A stretch of DNA of 64,000 nucleotides from Streptomonospora nanhaiensis (GCF_013410565.1 NZ_JACCFO010000001.1:4340001-4404000), one strand, 5' to 3'; counted from the first letter of the stretch, positions 9,374 to 18,276 are shown. Program-made: numbers and translations. The notes: generated by a model not told the origin, from the sequence alone.

Positions 9374-9649
9374 CCCCGGAAGGCCCCGCGCGTGCGATCC
9401 CCCAGCCCTTGCCCCGGTCCCGCGCCCGGCGGCACCCCGCCGCGCCCCGGAACGCGCGGCGGTGACCGCCGGTGAGTCCGCCGAAACGCACGGAAACTCC
9501 GCGCCGTGTTCGCGGTTCCGTAAAAAGTGGAAAACTCCTGCAGCCGGATTCATGCGGGCGTATCGTTCGCCTCACGACGCCGCCGCCGTCCACCTCGCCC
9601 GCGTCCCCGAACCGCGGCGGCGGCCACCTCGCAGTCCAGGGAGGGGACC
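9374..9649. other. Intergenic leader of the MetOD1-PP2C pair
   Basis: No gene is seen. TATCGT at 9561-9566 is a possible -10 and the AT-richer stretch 9520-9545 lies at about the right place for an upstream element. Open frames here are arginine/proline-rich shadows. Confidence 0.35.
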
Positions 9650-10228
9650 ATGCGAGTAGCCAAAGCCGCAGTTCCGCTGACCAGCGACGTGTTCCTGCGC
9701 CGCTTCGTCACCGAGTTGACCGCCTCGCTGGAGGAGGTCATCGGCCGAGAGGAGGCCACCGGCTACATCGGGCTCGCCGGGCAGCGCCTCGGCGACGCCC
9801 TGGGCGACCTCTACACCCGCGAGCTCGACCTCGCGCGGTTCGACCGCGAGCAGATCGCCGAGGTCCTCGTCGACCTCTACCGCCGCATCCAGGGCGAGGT
9901 CTACATCATCTCCGCCGACGACGACCGCATCGTCCTGGGCAACCGCTCCTGCCCCTTTGGCGGCCAGGTCCGCGGCAACGAGGCGATGTGCATGCTCACC
10001 TCCAGCGTCTTCGGCACCATGACGGCCCGCCACCTGGGCTACGCCAAGGTCGACCTGTCCGAGACCATCGCCGCGCGCAGCCCGCGCTGCCGCATCGTCA
10101 TCCACCTGCGCCCCGGCCCGGCCGCCGACGGCGCGCCCGGCAACGAGTACTACGACCGCCTCGACCCGCCGCCCCCGGCCGCCGACACCGCCGACGCGCC
10201 CGCCCTCGGCCCGCACCGGCCGTGCTAG
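9650..10228 (+). CDS. MetOD1 (methanogen output domain 1) protein
   Basis: Soluble protein of 192 residues that I recognise as a methanogen output domain 1 (MetOD1) protein. In actinomycetes these sit beside SpoIIE/PP2C phosphatases and are thought to be sensory or regulatory. The core contains the conserved IISADDDRIVLGNRSCPFGG, then NEAMCMLTSSVFG and a second cysteine region ARSPRCRIVIHL; three cysteines (SCPFG, AMCML, PRCRI) are spaced as if to bind a metal or cluster. The C-terminal 40 residues are proline/alanine-rich. The start ATG 9650 is preceded by GGGAGGGG; an upstream in-frame ATG at 9527 would add only basic low-complexity sequence. The stop overlaps the start of the phosphatase gene (GTGCTAG), implying translational coupling and a shared pathway. 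Confidence 0.75.
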   Translation: MRVAKAAVPLTSDVFLRRFVTELTASLEEVIGREEATGYIGLAGQRLGDALGDLYTRELDLARFDREQIAEVLVDLYRRIQGEVYIISADDDRIVLGNRSCPFGGQVRGNEAMCMLTSSVFGTMTARHLGYAKVDLSETIAARSPRCRIVIHLRPGPAADGAPGNEYYDRLDPPPPAADTADAPALGPHRPC

Positions 10229-11340
10229 CCGGTGAGCTGTTCGGTTCGATCACCCGCGCGGTCAGCGAACCGATGCTGCTGGTCGGGCTCTCGGGAGAGG
10301 TCCTGGGCCACAACGCCGCCATGCGCCGGCTGTTCCCCGCCGTGGTCACCGGCGCCAACCTCTACCGCCTCACCTCCGACAGCCCCGAGCGGGTCGGCGA
10401 CACCCTGTGGCGGTGGGCCCGCTCGGGCGAGCCCATGGCCGGCGCCCTCGCGCTGATCGGCGCCGAGGGCCGCCCGCGCCGCTGCCACGGGTTCGGCAGC
10501 CGCGCCGCCTGGGCCGACGTGGGCGAGCCCGTCGTGCAGGTCCGGCTAATCTCCACCTTCGACCGCGAGCGGCTGCGCCGCATGGCGGTGTCCAACGACC
10601 GCGAGCGCCACCTGCGCGCCCAACTGGAGCGCGAGCACGAGATCGCGCTCGGCCTCCAGCGCAGCCTGCTGCCCGAGCGGGTCGACGCCGCCGAACTCGA
10701 CGTCGCCGCCCAGTACGCGCCCACCGCCTACGGCGTGGAGGTCGGCGGCGACTGGTACGACGTCTTCCCCATTCCCGGCAGCGACCACATCGCCCTGGTC
10801 ATCGGCGACGTTGCCGGGCACGGGCTGTCGGAGGCGACGGTCATGTCGCAGCTGCGCAGCGTGCTGCGCGCGGCGGCGCTGGACGATGGCCGCCGCCCCG
10901 ACCGGGTGGCCGCGCGGCTCGACGCCTACGTCGACACCTACCTCCCGGCGAGCATGGCGACCATGTGCTACGCCGTCTACGACCCCGCCGCGCGCGAACT
11001 CTCCTACGCCAACGCCGGCCACGTGCCGCCGATGCTGCGGCGCGCCGGCGGCGCCTGCGAGCGGCTGGAGGAGGTGGTCGACCCGCCGCTGGGCTGCTCC
11101 CTGGGCGGGGCCCACCGCACCGCCCGGGTCGGTGTGGACCCCGGCGACCTGCTCGTCTGCTACACCGACGGCGTGGTGGAGCAGCGCCGGGAGTCGCTGG
11201 ACGTCGGCCTGGCGCGGCTGGCGGCCCTGCTCACCGGGTTCGCCGACCCCACACCCAAGGACGTGTGCACCACGGTGATGGCGTGGTCCACGCCCACCGA
11301 CCACGCCGACGACCGCGCGGTGCTGGTGGCCGGGTTCTGA
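10222..11340 (+). CDS. PAS-PP2C serine/threonine phosphatase (SpoIIE/RsbU type)
   Basis: Signalling phosphatase of 372 residues. Residues 1-95 form a PAS-like sensor (ITRAVSEPMLLVGLSGEVLGHNAAMRR); residues ~115-150 are a charged heptad-like linker, RERHLRAQLEREHEIALGLQ; residues ~155-372 are the PP2C domain with GGDWYDVF, IGDVAGHG and DLLVCYTDGVVE motifs supplying the metal-binding aspartates. Such enzymes dephosphorylate anti-anti-sigma factors in partner-switching cascades. The GTG at 10222 overlaps the previous stop by seven bases and is the only start placing the PAS domain at the N-terminus. No anti-sigma or anti-anti-sigma gene is in the window, so the substrate lies elsewhere. Confidence 0.88.
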   Translation: MLAGELFGSITRAVSEPMLLVGLSGEVLGHNAAMRRLFPAVVTGANLYRLTSDSPERVGDTLWRWARSGEPMAGALALIGAEGRPRRCHGFGSRAAWADVGEPVVQVRLISTFDRERLRRMAVSNDRERHLRAQLEREHEIALGLQRSLLPERVDAAELDVAAQYAPTAYGVEVGGDWYDVFPIPGSDHIALVIGDVAGHGLSEATVMSQLRSVLRAAALDDGRRPDRVAARLDAYVDTYLPASMATMCYAVYDPAARELSYANAGHVPPMLRRAGGACERLEEVVDPPLGCSLGGAHRTARVGVDPGDLLVCYTDGVVEQRRESLDVGLARLAALLTGFADPTPKDVCTTVMAWSTPTDHADDRAVLVAGF

Positions 11341-11481
11341 CCCGCTCCGGCGGCCCCGGCGCCCGGACGGTACCGGCGGCCCGCGCGGCCGAGGCGCCCG
11401 GGGGCGCGGACGTGCGCGGACGTGTGCGGGGTCCCACGGCCCGGCCCGCCGGCCCCGGACCCCGCCCGGGCCGCCACGCCC

Positions 11482-11487
11482 TAGACT
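11482..11487 (+). promoter_or_regulatory. guaA promoter -10
   Basis: TAGACT, a good actinobacterial -10 hexamer, lies 54 bases before the GTG start of guaA. No purine riboswitch-like fold is obvious in the short leader. Confidence 0.5.
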
Positions 11488-11541
11488 GGGTGGCGTTCCA
11501 GCTGCCCAAACCAACGTTTCCACCTGCGGGAAGGCCGTTCC

Positions 11542-13128
11542 GTGTCCCCTGCCGACGCCGGCGAGCACGCATTCGACACCGTCCTCGTCGTGGACTACGG
11601 CGCGCAGTACGCCCAGCTCATCGCACGGCGGGTGCGCGAATGCCACGTCTACAGTGAGATCGTCCCCTGCACCATGCCGGTCGAGGAGATGCTGGCCAAG
11701 CGGCCCAAGGCCATCATCCTCTCCGGCGGGCCGTCCTCGGTCTACGCCGACGGCGCGCCGCAGGCTCCGCGCAGCCTGTTCGAGACCGGCGTGCCCACCT
11801 TCGGCATCTGCTACGGCTACCAGGCCATGGTGCAGGCGCTGGGCGGCACCGTCGCCAAGACCGGCCGCAGCGAGTTCGGGCGCACCGAGTTCCAGGCCGG
11901 CACCGAGTCCGTGCTGTTCAACGGCCTGCCCGCCGTGCAGACCGTGTGGATGTCCCACGGCGACTCCGTGGCCGAGGCCCCGGCCGGCTTCCGCACGGTC
12001 GGCAGCACGCCCAGCACGCCCGTCGCCGCCATGGAGGACCCCGAGCGCGGGCTCTACGGCGTGCAGTTCCACCCCGAGGTCCTGCACTCCGAGCACGGCC
12101 AGGAGGTCCTGCGGCGCTTCCTCTACGAGGGCGCGGGCTGCCGGCCCACCTGGACCATGGTCAACATCGTCGACGAGCAGCTGGAGCGCATCCGCGCCCA
12201 GGTGGGCGACAAGCGCGCCATCTGCGCGCTCAGCGGCGGCGTCGACTCCGCCGTGGCCGGCGCCCTGATGCAGCGCGCCATCGGCGACCGGCTCACCTGC
12301 GTGTTCGTCGACCACGGGCTGCTGCGCAAGGGCGAGGCCGAGCAGGTCGAGAAGGACTTCGTGGCCGCCACGGGCGCCAAGCTCAAGGTGGTCGACGCCC
12401 AGGAGCGGTTCCTGGGCGCGCTGGCCGGGGTCACCGACCCCGAGGAGAAGCGCAAGATCATCGGCCGGGAGTTCATCCGCGTCTTCGAGCAGGCCGCGCG
12501 CGAGGTCGTGGCCGAGGCCGGCGAGGCCGACACCGCGGTCGAGTTCCTGGTGCAGGGCACCCTCTACCCCGACGTGGTGGAGTCGGGCGGGGGCACCGGC
12601 GCCGCCAACATCAAGTCCCACCACAACGTCGGCGGGCTGCCCGACGACCTTCAGTTCGCGCTGGTGGAGCCGCTGCGGGAGCTGTTCAAGGACGAGGTCC
12701 GCCGCGTCGGCGAGGAACTGGGACTGCCGCCCGAGCTGGTGTGGCGCCAGCCGTTCCCCGGGCCGGGCCTGGGCATCCGCATCATCGGCGAGGTCACCCG
12801 CGAGCGCCTGGACATCCTGCGCGAGGCCGACGCCATCGCCCGCGAGGAGCTGAGCCGGGCCGGCCTGGACCGCGACATCTGGCAGTGCCCGGTCGTGCTG
12901 CTGGCCGACGTGCGGTCGGTGGGCGTGCAGGGCGACGGCCGCACCTACGGGCACCCGGTGGTGCTGCGCCCGGTGAGCAGCGAGGACGCCATGACCGCCG
13001 ACTGGTCGCGGCTGCCCTACGACGTGCTGGCCACCATCTCCAACCGGATCACCAACGAGGTCCGCGAGATCAACCGCGTCACCCTCGACATCACGAGCAA
13101 GCCCCCGGGCACCATCGAGTGGGAGTAG
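11542..13128 (+). CDS. guaA: GMP synthase (glutamine-hydrolysing)
   Basis: Converts XMP to GMP using glutamine and ATP, the last step of de novo guanine nucleotide synthesis. It has 528 residues, standard length. Class I amidotransferase domain at ~15-205 with nucleophile C90 in GICYGYQAM and the histidine/glutamate pair in QFHPEV; ATP-pyrophosphatase domain with P-loop [12 protein letters not shown] near residue 230; C-terminal dimerisation/XMP-binding domain ending in KPPGTIEWE, as in nearly all GuaA proteins. The start is GTG 11542, preceded by GGGAAGG. Convergent with the SDR gene, separated by a strong hairpin. Most actinobacterial guaA genes are likewise free-standing. Confidence 0.98.
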   Translation: MSPADAGEHAFDTVLVVDYGAQYAQLIARRVRECHVYSEIVPCTMPVEEMLAKRPKAIILSGGPSSVYADGAPQAPRSLFETGVPTFGICYGYQAMVQALGGTVAKTGRSEFGRTEFQAGTESVLFNGLPAVQTVWMSHGDSVAEAPAGFRTVGSTPSTPVAAMEDPERGLYGVQFHPEVLHSEHGQEVLRRFLYEGAGCRPTWTMVNIVDEQLERIRAQVGDKRAICALSGGVDSAVAGALMQRAIGDRLTCVFVDHGLLRKGEAEQVEKDFVAATGAKLKVVDAQERFLGALAGVTDPEEKRKIIGREFIRVFEQAAREVVAEAGEADTAVEFLVQGTLYPDVVESGGGTGAANIKSHHNVGGLPDDLQFALVEPLRELFKDEVRRVGEELGLPPELVWRQPFPGPGLGIRIIGEVTRERLDILREADAIAREELSRAGLDRDIWQCPVVLLADVRSVGVQGDGRTYGHPVVLRPVSSEDAMTADWSRLPYDVLATISNRITNEVREINRVTLDITSKPPGTIEWE

Positions 13129-13184
13129 GCGCCGCGCCGCGCCGCTGACCCCTCGTGGGGGAAGCGGCGGGCGCGCGGCGCGCC

Positions 13185-13226
13185 ACCGGCGGCCGCCCGG
13201 CAGCGGGCGGCCGCCGGTTCCGGTTT
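13185..13226. terminator. Bidirectional terminator between guaA and SDR gene
   Basis: A perfect 15-bp stem, ACCGGCGGCCGCCCG (13185-13199) pairing with 13204-13218, has a GCAG loop. It is followed on the + strand by TCCGGTTTT, giving guaA a short T-tract. Confidence 0.65.
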
Positions 13227-13276
13227 TCCGAGGGCCTTGCGGCGGCGTTCCGGGAGCGGGGCCGGGGCGCCCGGGA

Positions 13277-14257
13277 TCAGCCGTCGGCCGCGGCCAGCGC
13301 GGCGTCGTCGGCGGCCGTGTCCGCCTCGGTCCACGGCTCGGGCGAGGGGTGCGCCAGGTGCCAGCGCACCGACTCCGCGACCCGGGTGGCGGGGTCGCCC
13401 GGCCGCCAGCCCAGCAGGTCCTGGGCGCGCGCCGAGGACACCAGGAGGTGCTGGGCCGAGGCGCCCGTGGCCGCGAGGTCGGGCGGCAGCGCGGAGTCGG
13501 GCACCCGCACGAGTTCGGCGGGGGACTCCGCCGCGTCGAGGATCTGGCGCAGCCAGCCGCCCACCGAGCAGGTGCGCGCCTCGGCCACGTTCAGCGCCTG
13601 GCCGTCGGCGGCACGGGTGTCCAGCGCGGCGAGGACCGCCGCGGCCAGGTCGTCGACGTGCAGGCGCGACCACAGCAGGTTGGCCGCCCCCACCGGGATG
13701 CGGGCGCGCTTGGCGCGCACCCGCCGCAGCACGACGTCCTCGCGGCGCTGGGCGTCGTGCGGGCCGTAGACGACAGGGGCGCGCAGCACCACCGCGCCGC
13801 GCGCCAGCCAGCGCTCCTCGACGTCGAGCTTCTCGTAGTCCTCGGGCACCCCGGGCAGCCCCGCGCCGCGGTAGGGGCGGCGGTCGGTGCGCAGGGGGGA
13901 GTCCTCGTCGATCGGCAGCGGCGCCAGTTCGCGGCCGGTCCGCAGGCCGGTGAAGGCGAGGTAGACGTCGGCGCTGGAGAGGACCACGGCGGGCACGGGG
14001 GGCAGGACGGGGAGCACCGCGTCCACGTCGTCGCCGGTCAGCGCGTAGGCGTCGACGATGGCCTCGGGGTCGAAGGCCCGGACGCGGTCGGCGTGCTCGG
14101 CTAGGGCGCGGCGGTCGGTCCGCAGCTCCTCGGCGCCCTCGGGCGGCGCCGCGGTGCGGCCCCGGTGCACCACGAGCACGCGGTCGCCGCGGTCCAGCAG
14201 TCGTCGGGTGATCTGTCGACCGGTGAATCCGGTCCCACCGAGAACAAGTACGCGCAT
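13277..14257 (-). CDS. NAD-dependent epimerase/dehydratase (extended SDR)
   Basis: Rossmann-fold extended SDR of 326 residues. The N-terminus MRVLVLGGTGFTGRQITRR carries GGTGFTG at 7-13. Later are VVLSSADVY at the usual active-site serine position, and EDYEKLDVEERWL, where YEKLD is a YxxxD version of the usual YxxxK, so epimerase chemistry is doubtful and an NAD(P)-binding isomerase/reductase or regulatory role is possible. Start ATG 14257 is chosen over 14290 because the beta strand begins immediately. It follows the CGNR regulator gene on the same strand after 148 bp containing a hairpin at 14340-14362. No sugar pathway genes adjoin it. Confidence 0.8.
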   Translation of the reverse strand: MRVLVLGGTGFTGRQITRRLLDRGDRVLVVHRGRTAAPPEGAEELRTDRRALAEHADRVRAFDPEAIVDAYALTGDDVDAVLPVLPPVPAVVLSSADVYLAFTGLRTGRELAPLPIDEDSPLRTDRRPYRGAGLPGVPEDYEKLDVEERWLARGAVVLRAPVVYGPHDAQRREDVVLRRVRAKRARIPVGAANLLWSRLHVDDLAAAVLAALDTRAADGQALNVAEARTCSVGGWLRQILDAAESPAELVRVPDSALPPDLAATGASAQHLLVSSARAQDLLGWRPGDPATRVAESVRWHLAHPSPEPWTEADTAADDAALAAADG

Positions 14258-14339
14258 GGGCCCATCCTGCCGAAGGACCGGGCGCGCCATCGCCGTACTT
14301 CTGCTGTGGGCCGAATCCGCTCACAGCACAGCGCCCGCG

Positions 14340-14362
14340 CCGGGCGGGGCGCCGCCGCCCGG
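14340..14362 (-). terminator. Hairpin between CGNR regulator and SDR gene
   Basis: CCGGGCGG (14340-14347) pairs with CCGCCCGG (14355-14362). It lies just past the CGNR stop codon; without a T-run it may be a weak terminator or a processing site. Confidence 0.3.
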
Positions 14363-14405
14363 GCGGCCGTGCCCGGCCCGCTCCGGCCCGCCCGCTGGGT
14401 CCTGC

Positions 14406-14993
14406 TCAGTCCTGCCGGGGCGGCCGGTGGCGGCTGTAGTGGCGCGCCACCCGCGCCCGGTTGCCGCATCCGGCCGAGCACCACCCGCGGCGGGGGTGGT
14501 CCTTGCGGAAGTACAGCACGCAGCCGGGCCCGTGGCAGGCGCGCAGCAGGGCGGCGTCCTCGCCGCTGAACAGCCGCGCCGCGGCGAGGGCGAGTTCGCC
14601 GCGGGCCCGGTCGGCGTCGCGGGGGCCGGGGTGCCACTGGAGGGCCAGGCCGTCGCCGGTGGCGACCAGGCGGGGCGCGCATGCGGCCATGTCGGCGTTG
14701 AGGTCGGCCAGCGCGGTGCCGAGGTCGTCGGGCGGGTCCCCGGCCGGCGGGCGGTCGTCGGCCGTGAGGTCGGCGGCGACGCGGCGGGCGGCGGCGCGCA
14801 GCCGGCGGAACGCGGCCAGGTCCTCGGCGGTCACCGAGGGGGCCGCGGCGAGCCCGGTGCGCTCCAGCCACGCCCGCAGGCCGCCGGTGTCGGCGAGGTC
14901 GTCGTGGCGGCCGCGGCGGTCGGCCCAGACGGTGTTCATCAGCCGGACGGGCAGCGGCTCCTCCGGCAGCAGGTCGGCGATCGTGTCGGGCAC
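14406..14993 (-). CDS. ABATE/CGNR zinc-finger transcriptional regulator
   Basis: Regulator of 195 residues with an N-terminal ABATE (stress-induced, putative ligand-sensing) domain, residues ~1-130, and a C-terminal CGNR zinc finger, where CHGPGC at ~150 and CSAGCGNRARVARHY supply four cysteines for one zinc and the DNA-contacting CGNR loop. GTG 14993 is preceded by GGGGGGAG. It faces away from a VOC-PPOX-NTF2 operon across 126 bp containing three copies of a CTAATGGA element and a short palindrome, so it is a good candidate to autoregulate and control that operon. No known inducer. Family assignment is firm, target assignment is inference from context. Confidence 0.87.
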   Translation of the reverse strand: MPDTIADLLPEEPLPVRLMNTVWADRRGRHDDLADTGGLRAWLERTGLAAAPSVTAEDLAAFRRLRAAARRVAADLTADDRPPAGDPPDDLGTALADLNADMAACAPRLVATGDGLALQWHPGPRDADRARGELALAAARLFSGEDAALLRACHGPGCVLYFRKDHPRRGWCSAGCGNRARVARHYSRHRPPRQD

Positions 14994-15017
14994 GGCTCCC
15001 CCCTTCGCGGACCGATC

Positions 15018-15098
15018 CTAATGGATGCACGGGTTGACAGCGTTAGTGCTGTCGTGATGACATATCGAACTAATGGATTCATGTGGTTCTTCCATTAG
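15018..15098. promoter_or_regulatory. Divergent operator/promoter between CGNR regulator and VOC operon
   Basis: CTAATGGA occurs at 15018-15025 and 15070-15077, and inverted as TCCATTAG at 15091-15098; the last two form an 8-bp inverted repeat with a 13-bp spacer. Between them, GACAGC (15036-15041) and GCTGTC (15048-15053) form a second palindrome overlapping a consensus -35 box TTGACA (15034-15039). This cluster is AT-rich relative to its surroundings and is the likely regulator-binding region. Confidence 0.6.
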
Positions 15099-15119
15099 AT
15101 ATGGAGAGGTGTCATCGCC

Positions 15120-15557
15120 ATGAAAACCGGACACGTCGCCCTGAACGTCACCGACCTCGCGCGCTCCACCGCCTTCTACCGGGAGGTGTTCGGCCTGGAG
15201 GTCCTGGCGGAGCGCACCGAGGGCGACCAGCGGTTCGCCCTGCTCGGCGACGACGGCGCGCTGACGCTCGCCCTGTGGCAGCAGAGCGCCGGCGCCTTCC
15301 CCACCGGCCGGCCCGGCCTGCACCACCTGTCCTTCGAGGTGCCCGACATCGCCGCCGTGCGCGAGGCCGAGGCCGTGCTGCGCAGACTGGGCGTCACCTT
15401 CGCCTACGACGGGATCGTGCCCCACGGCGAGGGCGCGTCCTCCGGAGGCGTGTTCTTCACCGACCCCGACGGCGTCCGGCTGGAGATCTACGCGCCCTCG
15501 GGTGCCGACACCGCGCCCGCCCCCACCCCCGGCTCACCCACCTGCGGGTTCTTCTAG
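15120..15557 (+). CDS. VOC-family metalloprotein (glyoxalase/dioxygenase fold)
   Basis: Small vicinal-oxygen-chelate protein of 145 residues with two betaalphabetabetabeta modules. Candidate metal ligands are H5 (TGHVALNV), H69 (LHHLSFEV) and E122 (RLEIYAP), an intact triad, so it is probably an enzyme rather than a binding protein. The reaction could be a dioxygenase, isomerase or thiol transfer; sequence alone does not decide. It is the first gene of an operon with a PPOX-fold protein and an NTF2-fold protein, opposite a CGNR regulator, suggesting detoxification or use of a small electrophile or aromatic compound. The C-terminal ~20 residues are a flexible proline/threonine tail. Confidence 0.85.
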   Translation: MKTGHVALNVTDLARSTAFYREVFGLEVLAERTEGDQRFALLGDDGALTLALWQQSAGAFPTGRPGLHHLSFEVPDIAAVREAEAVLRRLGVTFAYDGIVPHGEGASSGGVFFTDPDGVRLEIYAPSGADTAPAPTPGSPTCGFF

Positions 15558-15590
15558 ACCCGCGCGGCACCACCCACCCGAGGAGGACCA

Positions 15591-16517
15591 GTGCGCCACG
15601 AAGGCGAACGGATCGCGCAGCGGCGGGCGAAATTCCCCGACCGGCCGTGGGGCTCGGCCAAGGTCGGTGCGGCACTGCCGCGCGTCGCCGCCGACTTCCT
15701 GTGCAGGCAGCGCCTGGCGGTGATCGGCGCCCCCGACGCCCGCGGCGCCGTGTGGGCCGGCCCGCTGGCCGGCGAACCCGGGTTCGTGACGGCGCCCGAC
15801 GACCGCACCGTGGTGGCGCGGCGCGAGCCCGTGCCCGGCGACCCGCTGGCCTTGCTGTTCGCCGAGGAGCACCCGATCGGCGTGCTGGCGATCGAACCGG
15901 CGAGCCGCCGCCGGATGCGCGTCAACGGCCTGGCCCGGCAGGAGGGCGACCGGCTGGTGATCCGCACCGAGCAGGTGTACGCGAACTGCCCCAAGTACAT
16001 CCAGGCGCGCGGCGCCGAGGCCGCCCCAAAGGCCGCGGCGCCCCGCCCCGCCGCGGAGTCCACCGCGCTGTCGCCCGCCCAGCGGGCGTGGATCGCGGGG
16101 GCCGACACGTTCTTCGTCGCCACCCACGCCGCCGGCCTCGGTGCCGACGCCTCGCACCGCGGCGGCCGCCCGGGCTTCGTCGCGGTCGCCGACGAGCGCC
16201 GGCTGTCCTGGCCCGACTACGCCGGCAACTCCATGTACATGACCCTGGGCAACCTCGAACTCGACCCGCGCGCCGGACTGCTGTTCCTGGACTGGGAGCG
16301 GGGCGCCACACTCCAGGTGACCGGCCGGGCGTCGGTCGACTGGAACCCGGAGCGGGCCGCCGCCGAGCCCGGCGCGCAGCGCGTGGTGGACTTCGAGGTG
16401 GAGCACGTGGTGCAGATCGACGGCGCCGTGCCGCTGCGCTGGGGACCGCCCGAGTACTCCACGTTCAACCCCGACCCGTACCGGGGTCGGCACCGCGAGC
16501 AGGAGGTATCCGCATGA
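15591..16517 (+). CDS. Pyridoxamine 5'-phosphate oxidase-fold flavoprotein
   Basis: Protein of 308 residues with the split-barrel flavin-binding fold of the PPOX superfamily, of the long form annotated in actinomycetes as pyridoxamine 5'-phosphate oxidase family protein. Two split-barrel halves are seen: residues ~35-125 ([19 protein letters not shown]) and ~165-290 ([26 protein letters not shown], then [22 protein letters not shown]). The second half carries the G-N-S-x-Y/F-x-T-L-GN-L motif of flavin/nitroreductase-like members. Start GTG 15591 has AGGAGG five to six bases upstream. It overlaps the next gene by four bases (ATGA), so the two are co-translated. Likely binds FMN or F420 and reduces or oxidises a small molecule; the substrate is unknown. 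Confidence 0.8.
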   Translation: MRHEGERIAQRRAKFPDRPWGSAKVGAALPRVAADFLCRQRLAVIGAPDARGAVWAGPLAGEPGFVTAPDDRTVVARREPVPGDPLALLFAEEHPIGVLAIEPASRRRMRVNGLARQEGDRLVIRTEQVYANCPKYIQARGAEAAPKAAAPRPAAESTALSPAQRAWIAGADTFFVATHAAGLGADASHRGGRPGFVAVADERRLSWPDYAGNSMYMTLGNLELDPRAGLLFLDWERGATLQVTGRASVDWNPERAAAEPGAQRVVDFEVEHVVQIDGAVPLRWGPPEYSTFNPDPYRGRHREQEVSA

Positions 16518-16969
16518 CCCGCCCGCCCCTACCCCCGTTCACCCGCGAGACCGCGCTGCGCAAGGTCCAGGCGGCCGAGGACGCCTGGAACACCCGCGAC
16601 CCGCACCGCGTGGCCCTCGCCTACACCCCCGACTCGCGGTGGCGCAACCGCGACGAGTTCCTGACCGGCCGCGACGAGATCGTGGCGTTCCTGCGGCGCA
16701 AGTGGGAGCGGGAGCTGGACTACGCGCTGCGCAAGGAGCTGTGGGCGTTCACCGACGACCGCATCGCCGTACGGTTCCAGTACGAGTGGCACGACGCCGC
16801 CGGCCAGTGGTGGCGCAGCTACGGCAACGAGCAGTGGGAGTTCGCGCCCGACGGGCTGATGCGCCGCCGGGAGGCCGGCATCAACGACGTCGCGATCGCG
16901 GAGGCCGACCGCCGCATCCGGGGGCCGCGCGACCCCGAGGCGCCGCACGAACCGCTGCCGCCGGCCTGA
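16514..16969 (+). CDS. DUF1348/NTF2-like (SnoaL-fold) protein
   Basis: Protein of 151 residues of the DUF1348 subgroup of the NTF2-like superfamily, recognisable by [23 protein letters not shown], followed by [17 protein letters not shown] and the W-rich middle [16 protein letters not shown]. The cone-shaped fold usually binds a hydrophobic ligand; enzymatic roles vary. It starts inside the stop codon of the PPOX-fold gene and ends the operon. Its recurrent pairing with VOC and PPOX-fold proteins suggests joint action on one compound, but this is inference. Confidence 0.85.
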   Translation: MTRPPLPPFTRETALRKVQAAEDAWNTRDPHRVALAYTPDSRWRNRDEFLTGRDEIVAFLRRKWERELDYALRKELWAFTDDRIAVRFQYEWHDAAGQWWRSYGNEQWEFAPDGLMRRREAGINDVAIAEADRRIRGPRDPEAPHEPLPPA

Positions 16970-17203
16970 CCGGGCGGCGGGCGCCACGCACGCTGCGGGG
17001 GCGCGGGGGCGGCACACGCCGGGGCCGCACCCCCGCGTGCCCCGGCGGCGAACCGGGTGCCGGTCCTGGACGCGGGTGGACGCCAGAGCGGCGGTGGGGA
17101 GGCGCCGGGCACGGGCGCGGCGGGCCGCGAAGGTGGTCGGAAACCGGGTGGGCATTGTCCACAAGCGGCGGCGTCGTCCTGGTGGGGTGCGGCCGGAGGC
17201 GGC

Positions 17204-17209
17204 TAGGTT
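17204..17209 (+). promoter_or_regulatory. Promoter -10 of first membrane cassette
   Basis: TAGGTT lies 36 bases before ATG 17246. The second cassette has an identical hexamer at the equivalent place, 37 bases before its ATG, so the promoter appears to have been duplicated together with the genes. Confidence 0.5.
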
Positions 17210-17245
17210 GGTCGGACGACAACCGCCGAGAAGTGGGAGTCCGCC

Positions 17246-17758
17246 ATGCTGGCGCAGTTCGCCTCGTTGCTCTGGAACCTGCCGTTGGTGCTGCTCGGCG
17301 TGGTGGGCCTGGCACTTACCCCGCTGATCCCGTCCGGGCGCAGAACGCTGCCCGCCATCGCCATGGCGCTCGTCCTCGTCTTCGGGGTGGGCACCATGTT
17401 CCTGCCGCTGGTGGCGGTCGAGGTCCACCCGGCCGTCGGCGGGATCCTGGGCAGCCTGCTCGGGCTGCTGCTGATCGTGGCCCTGCTGCTCCTGGTGCTC
17501 ACCGCCATCCGGCGCCCGCCGGTCACCGCCTCGGCCGTCCCGCCCGGCCGGCCCGGCTCCGGCGCCTATCCGGCGGGACCCCGCGGTGCGCCGCCGGCCG
17601 GGCCGTACGGCCCCGCCACTCCGCCGCATCGGCCGCCCGGCGCCGACGGTCCGCGGCCCGGCTCCGGCGGCCCGCCCGCGCCCGGCGGCCCGCCCGCGCC
17701 CGGCGGCCACCCGCCGCGACCGCCCTTCGGCGACAACCCGCCGCCCACCGCCGGCTAG
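17246..17758 (+). CDS. Membrane protein A of duplicated cassette (3 TM, Pro/Gly-rich tail)
   Basis: Unrecognised integral membrane protein of 170 residues. Three hydrophobic helices at ~8-28, 34-56 and 62-88 are followed by an 80-residue proline/glycine-rich, presumably disordered tail containing two tandem copies of GGPPAPG. The short basic loop PSGRRTLPAI between helices 1 and 2 is nearly repeated in the protein encoded at 18320 (PRGRRVLPAI), and both have similar tails, so they are paralogues. RBS GGGAG seven bases before ATG. The next gene begins 20 bases after the stop, and the two form a unit repeated immediately downstream. No enzymatic motif is visible; a scaffold or small-subunit role is possible but unsupported. 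Confidence 0.75.
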   Translation: MLAQFASLLWNLPLVLLGVVGLALTPLIPSGRRTLPAIAMALVLVFGVGTMFLPLVAVEVHPAVGGILGSLLGLLLIVALLLLVLTAIRRPPVTASAVPPGRPGSGAYPAGPRGAPPAGPYGPATPPHRPPGADGPRPGSGGPPAPGGPPAPGGHPPRPPFGDNPPPTAG

Positions 17759-17778
17759 ACGGGATACGGAGTCCGCCC

Positions 17779-18213
17779 ATGCTGTCCCTGGAATCGCTGC
17801 CGTTCGACCCCGTCTACTTCATCCTCGCCCTGGCCACCGCGGCGGTGGGGGTCCTCGCCTTGGTGGGGGCGGGGCGCGCGCCGCACCTGCGCGCGCTCAT
17901 CCGCACCGCCGGGGCGCTGCTCGTCCTCCGCGCCCTGGTGGACGTCACCTGGTACGTGTGGATGCTCAACTTCACCCCCGACGGCAGCGGCCTGGGCCCG
18001 CTCATGGCGGCCACGTCCCTGCACAGCGTCCTGAGCACGCTGCTGACCATCGCCTCGGTGGTGCTGCTGCTCATCGCGATCATCGCGGGGGCCCGCCGCG
18101 GCCGTCCGTCGGGCGCGCCGCCCGAAAGCCGATGGAACCCGCCGGGCGGCGCCCCGGGTCCTAGTTGGCATTCCGGCGGCGGAGCCGGACCGGCCGGCGG
18201 GCCCGGGGCCTGA
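17779..18213 (+). CDS. Membrane protein B of duplicated cassette (4 TM)
   Basis: Unrecognised membrane protein of 144 residues with hydrophobic helices at about 10-30, 38-60 and 75-110 and a glycine/proline-rich C-terminus. ALIRTAGALLVLRALVDV in the second helix is matched by VLIRTAGVLLVLRTLLFA in the protein encoded at 18951, showing a paralogous relation. The start is ATG 17779 with GGAG eight bases upstream, chosen because the frame upstream is an arginine-rich shadow. It follows gene A by 20 bases and is probably co-transcribed. The A-B order is repeated once more, suggesting that A and B products interact. Confidence 0.72.
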   Translation: MLSLESLPFDPVYFILALATAAVGVLALVGAGRAPHLRALIRTAGALLVLRALVDVTWYVWMLNFTPDGSGLGPLMAATSLHSVLSTLLTIASVVLLLIAIIAGARRGRPSGAPPESRWNPPGGAPGPSWHSGGGAGPAGGPGA

Positions 18214-18276
18214 CCCCACGCGCCGCCCCAGCACCCCGCATCACCCGGCCGATGCGTTCCGTCACCGCCGTGGAGT

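Noticed and set aside
9472-10221. N-terminal extension of the PP2C phosphatase
   Set aside because: The extended frame runs through the MetOD1 gene in another frame and is arginine/proline-rich; the GTG at 10222 fits the PAS start.
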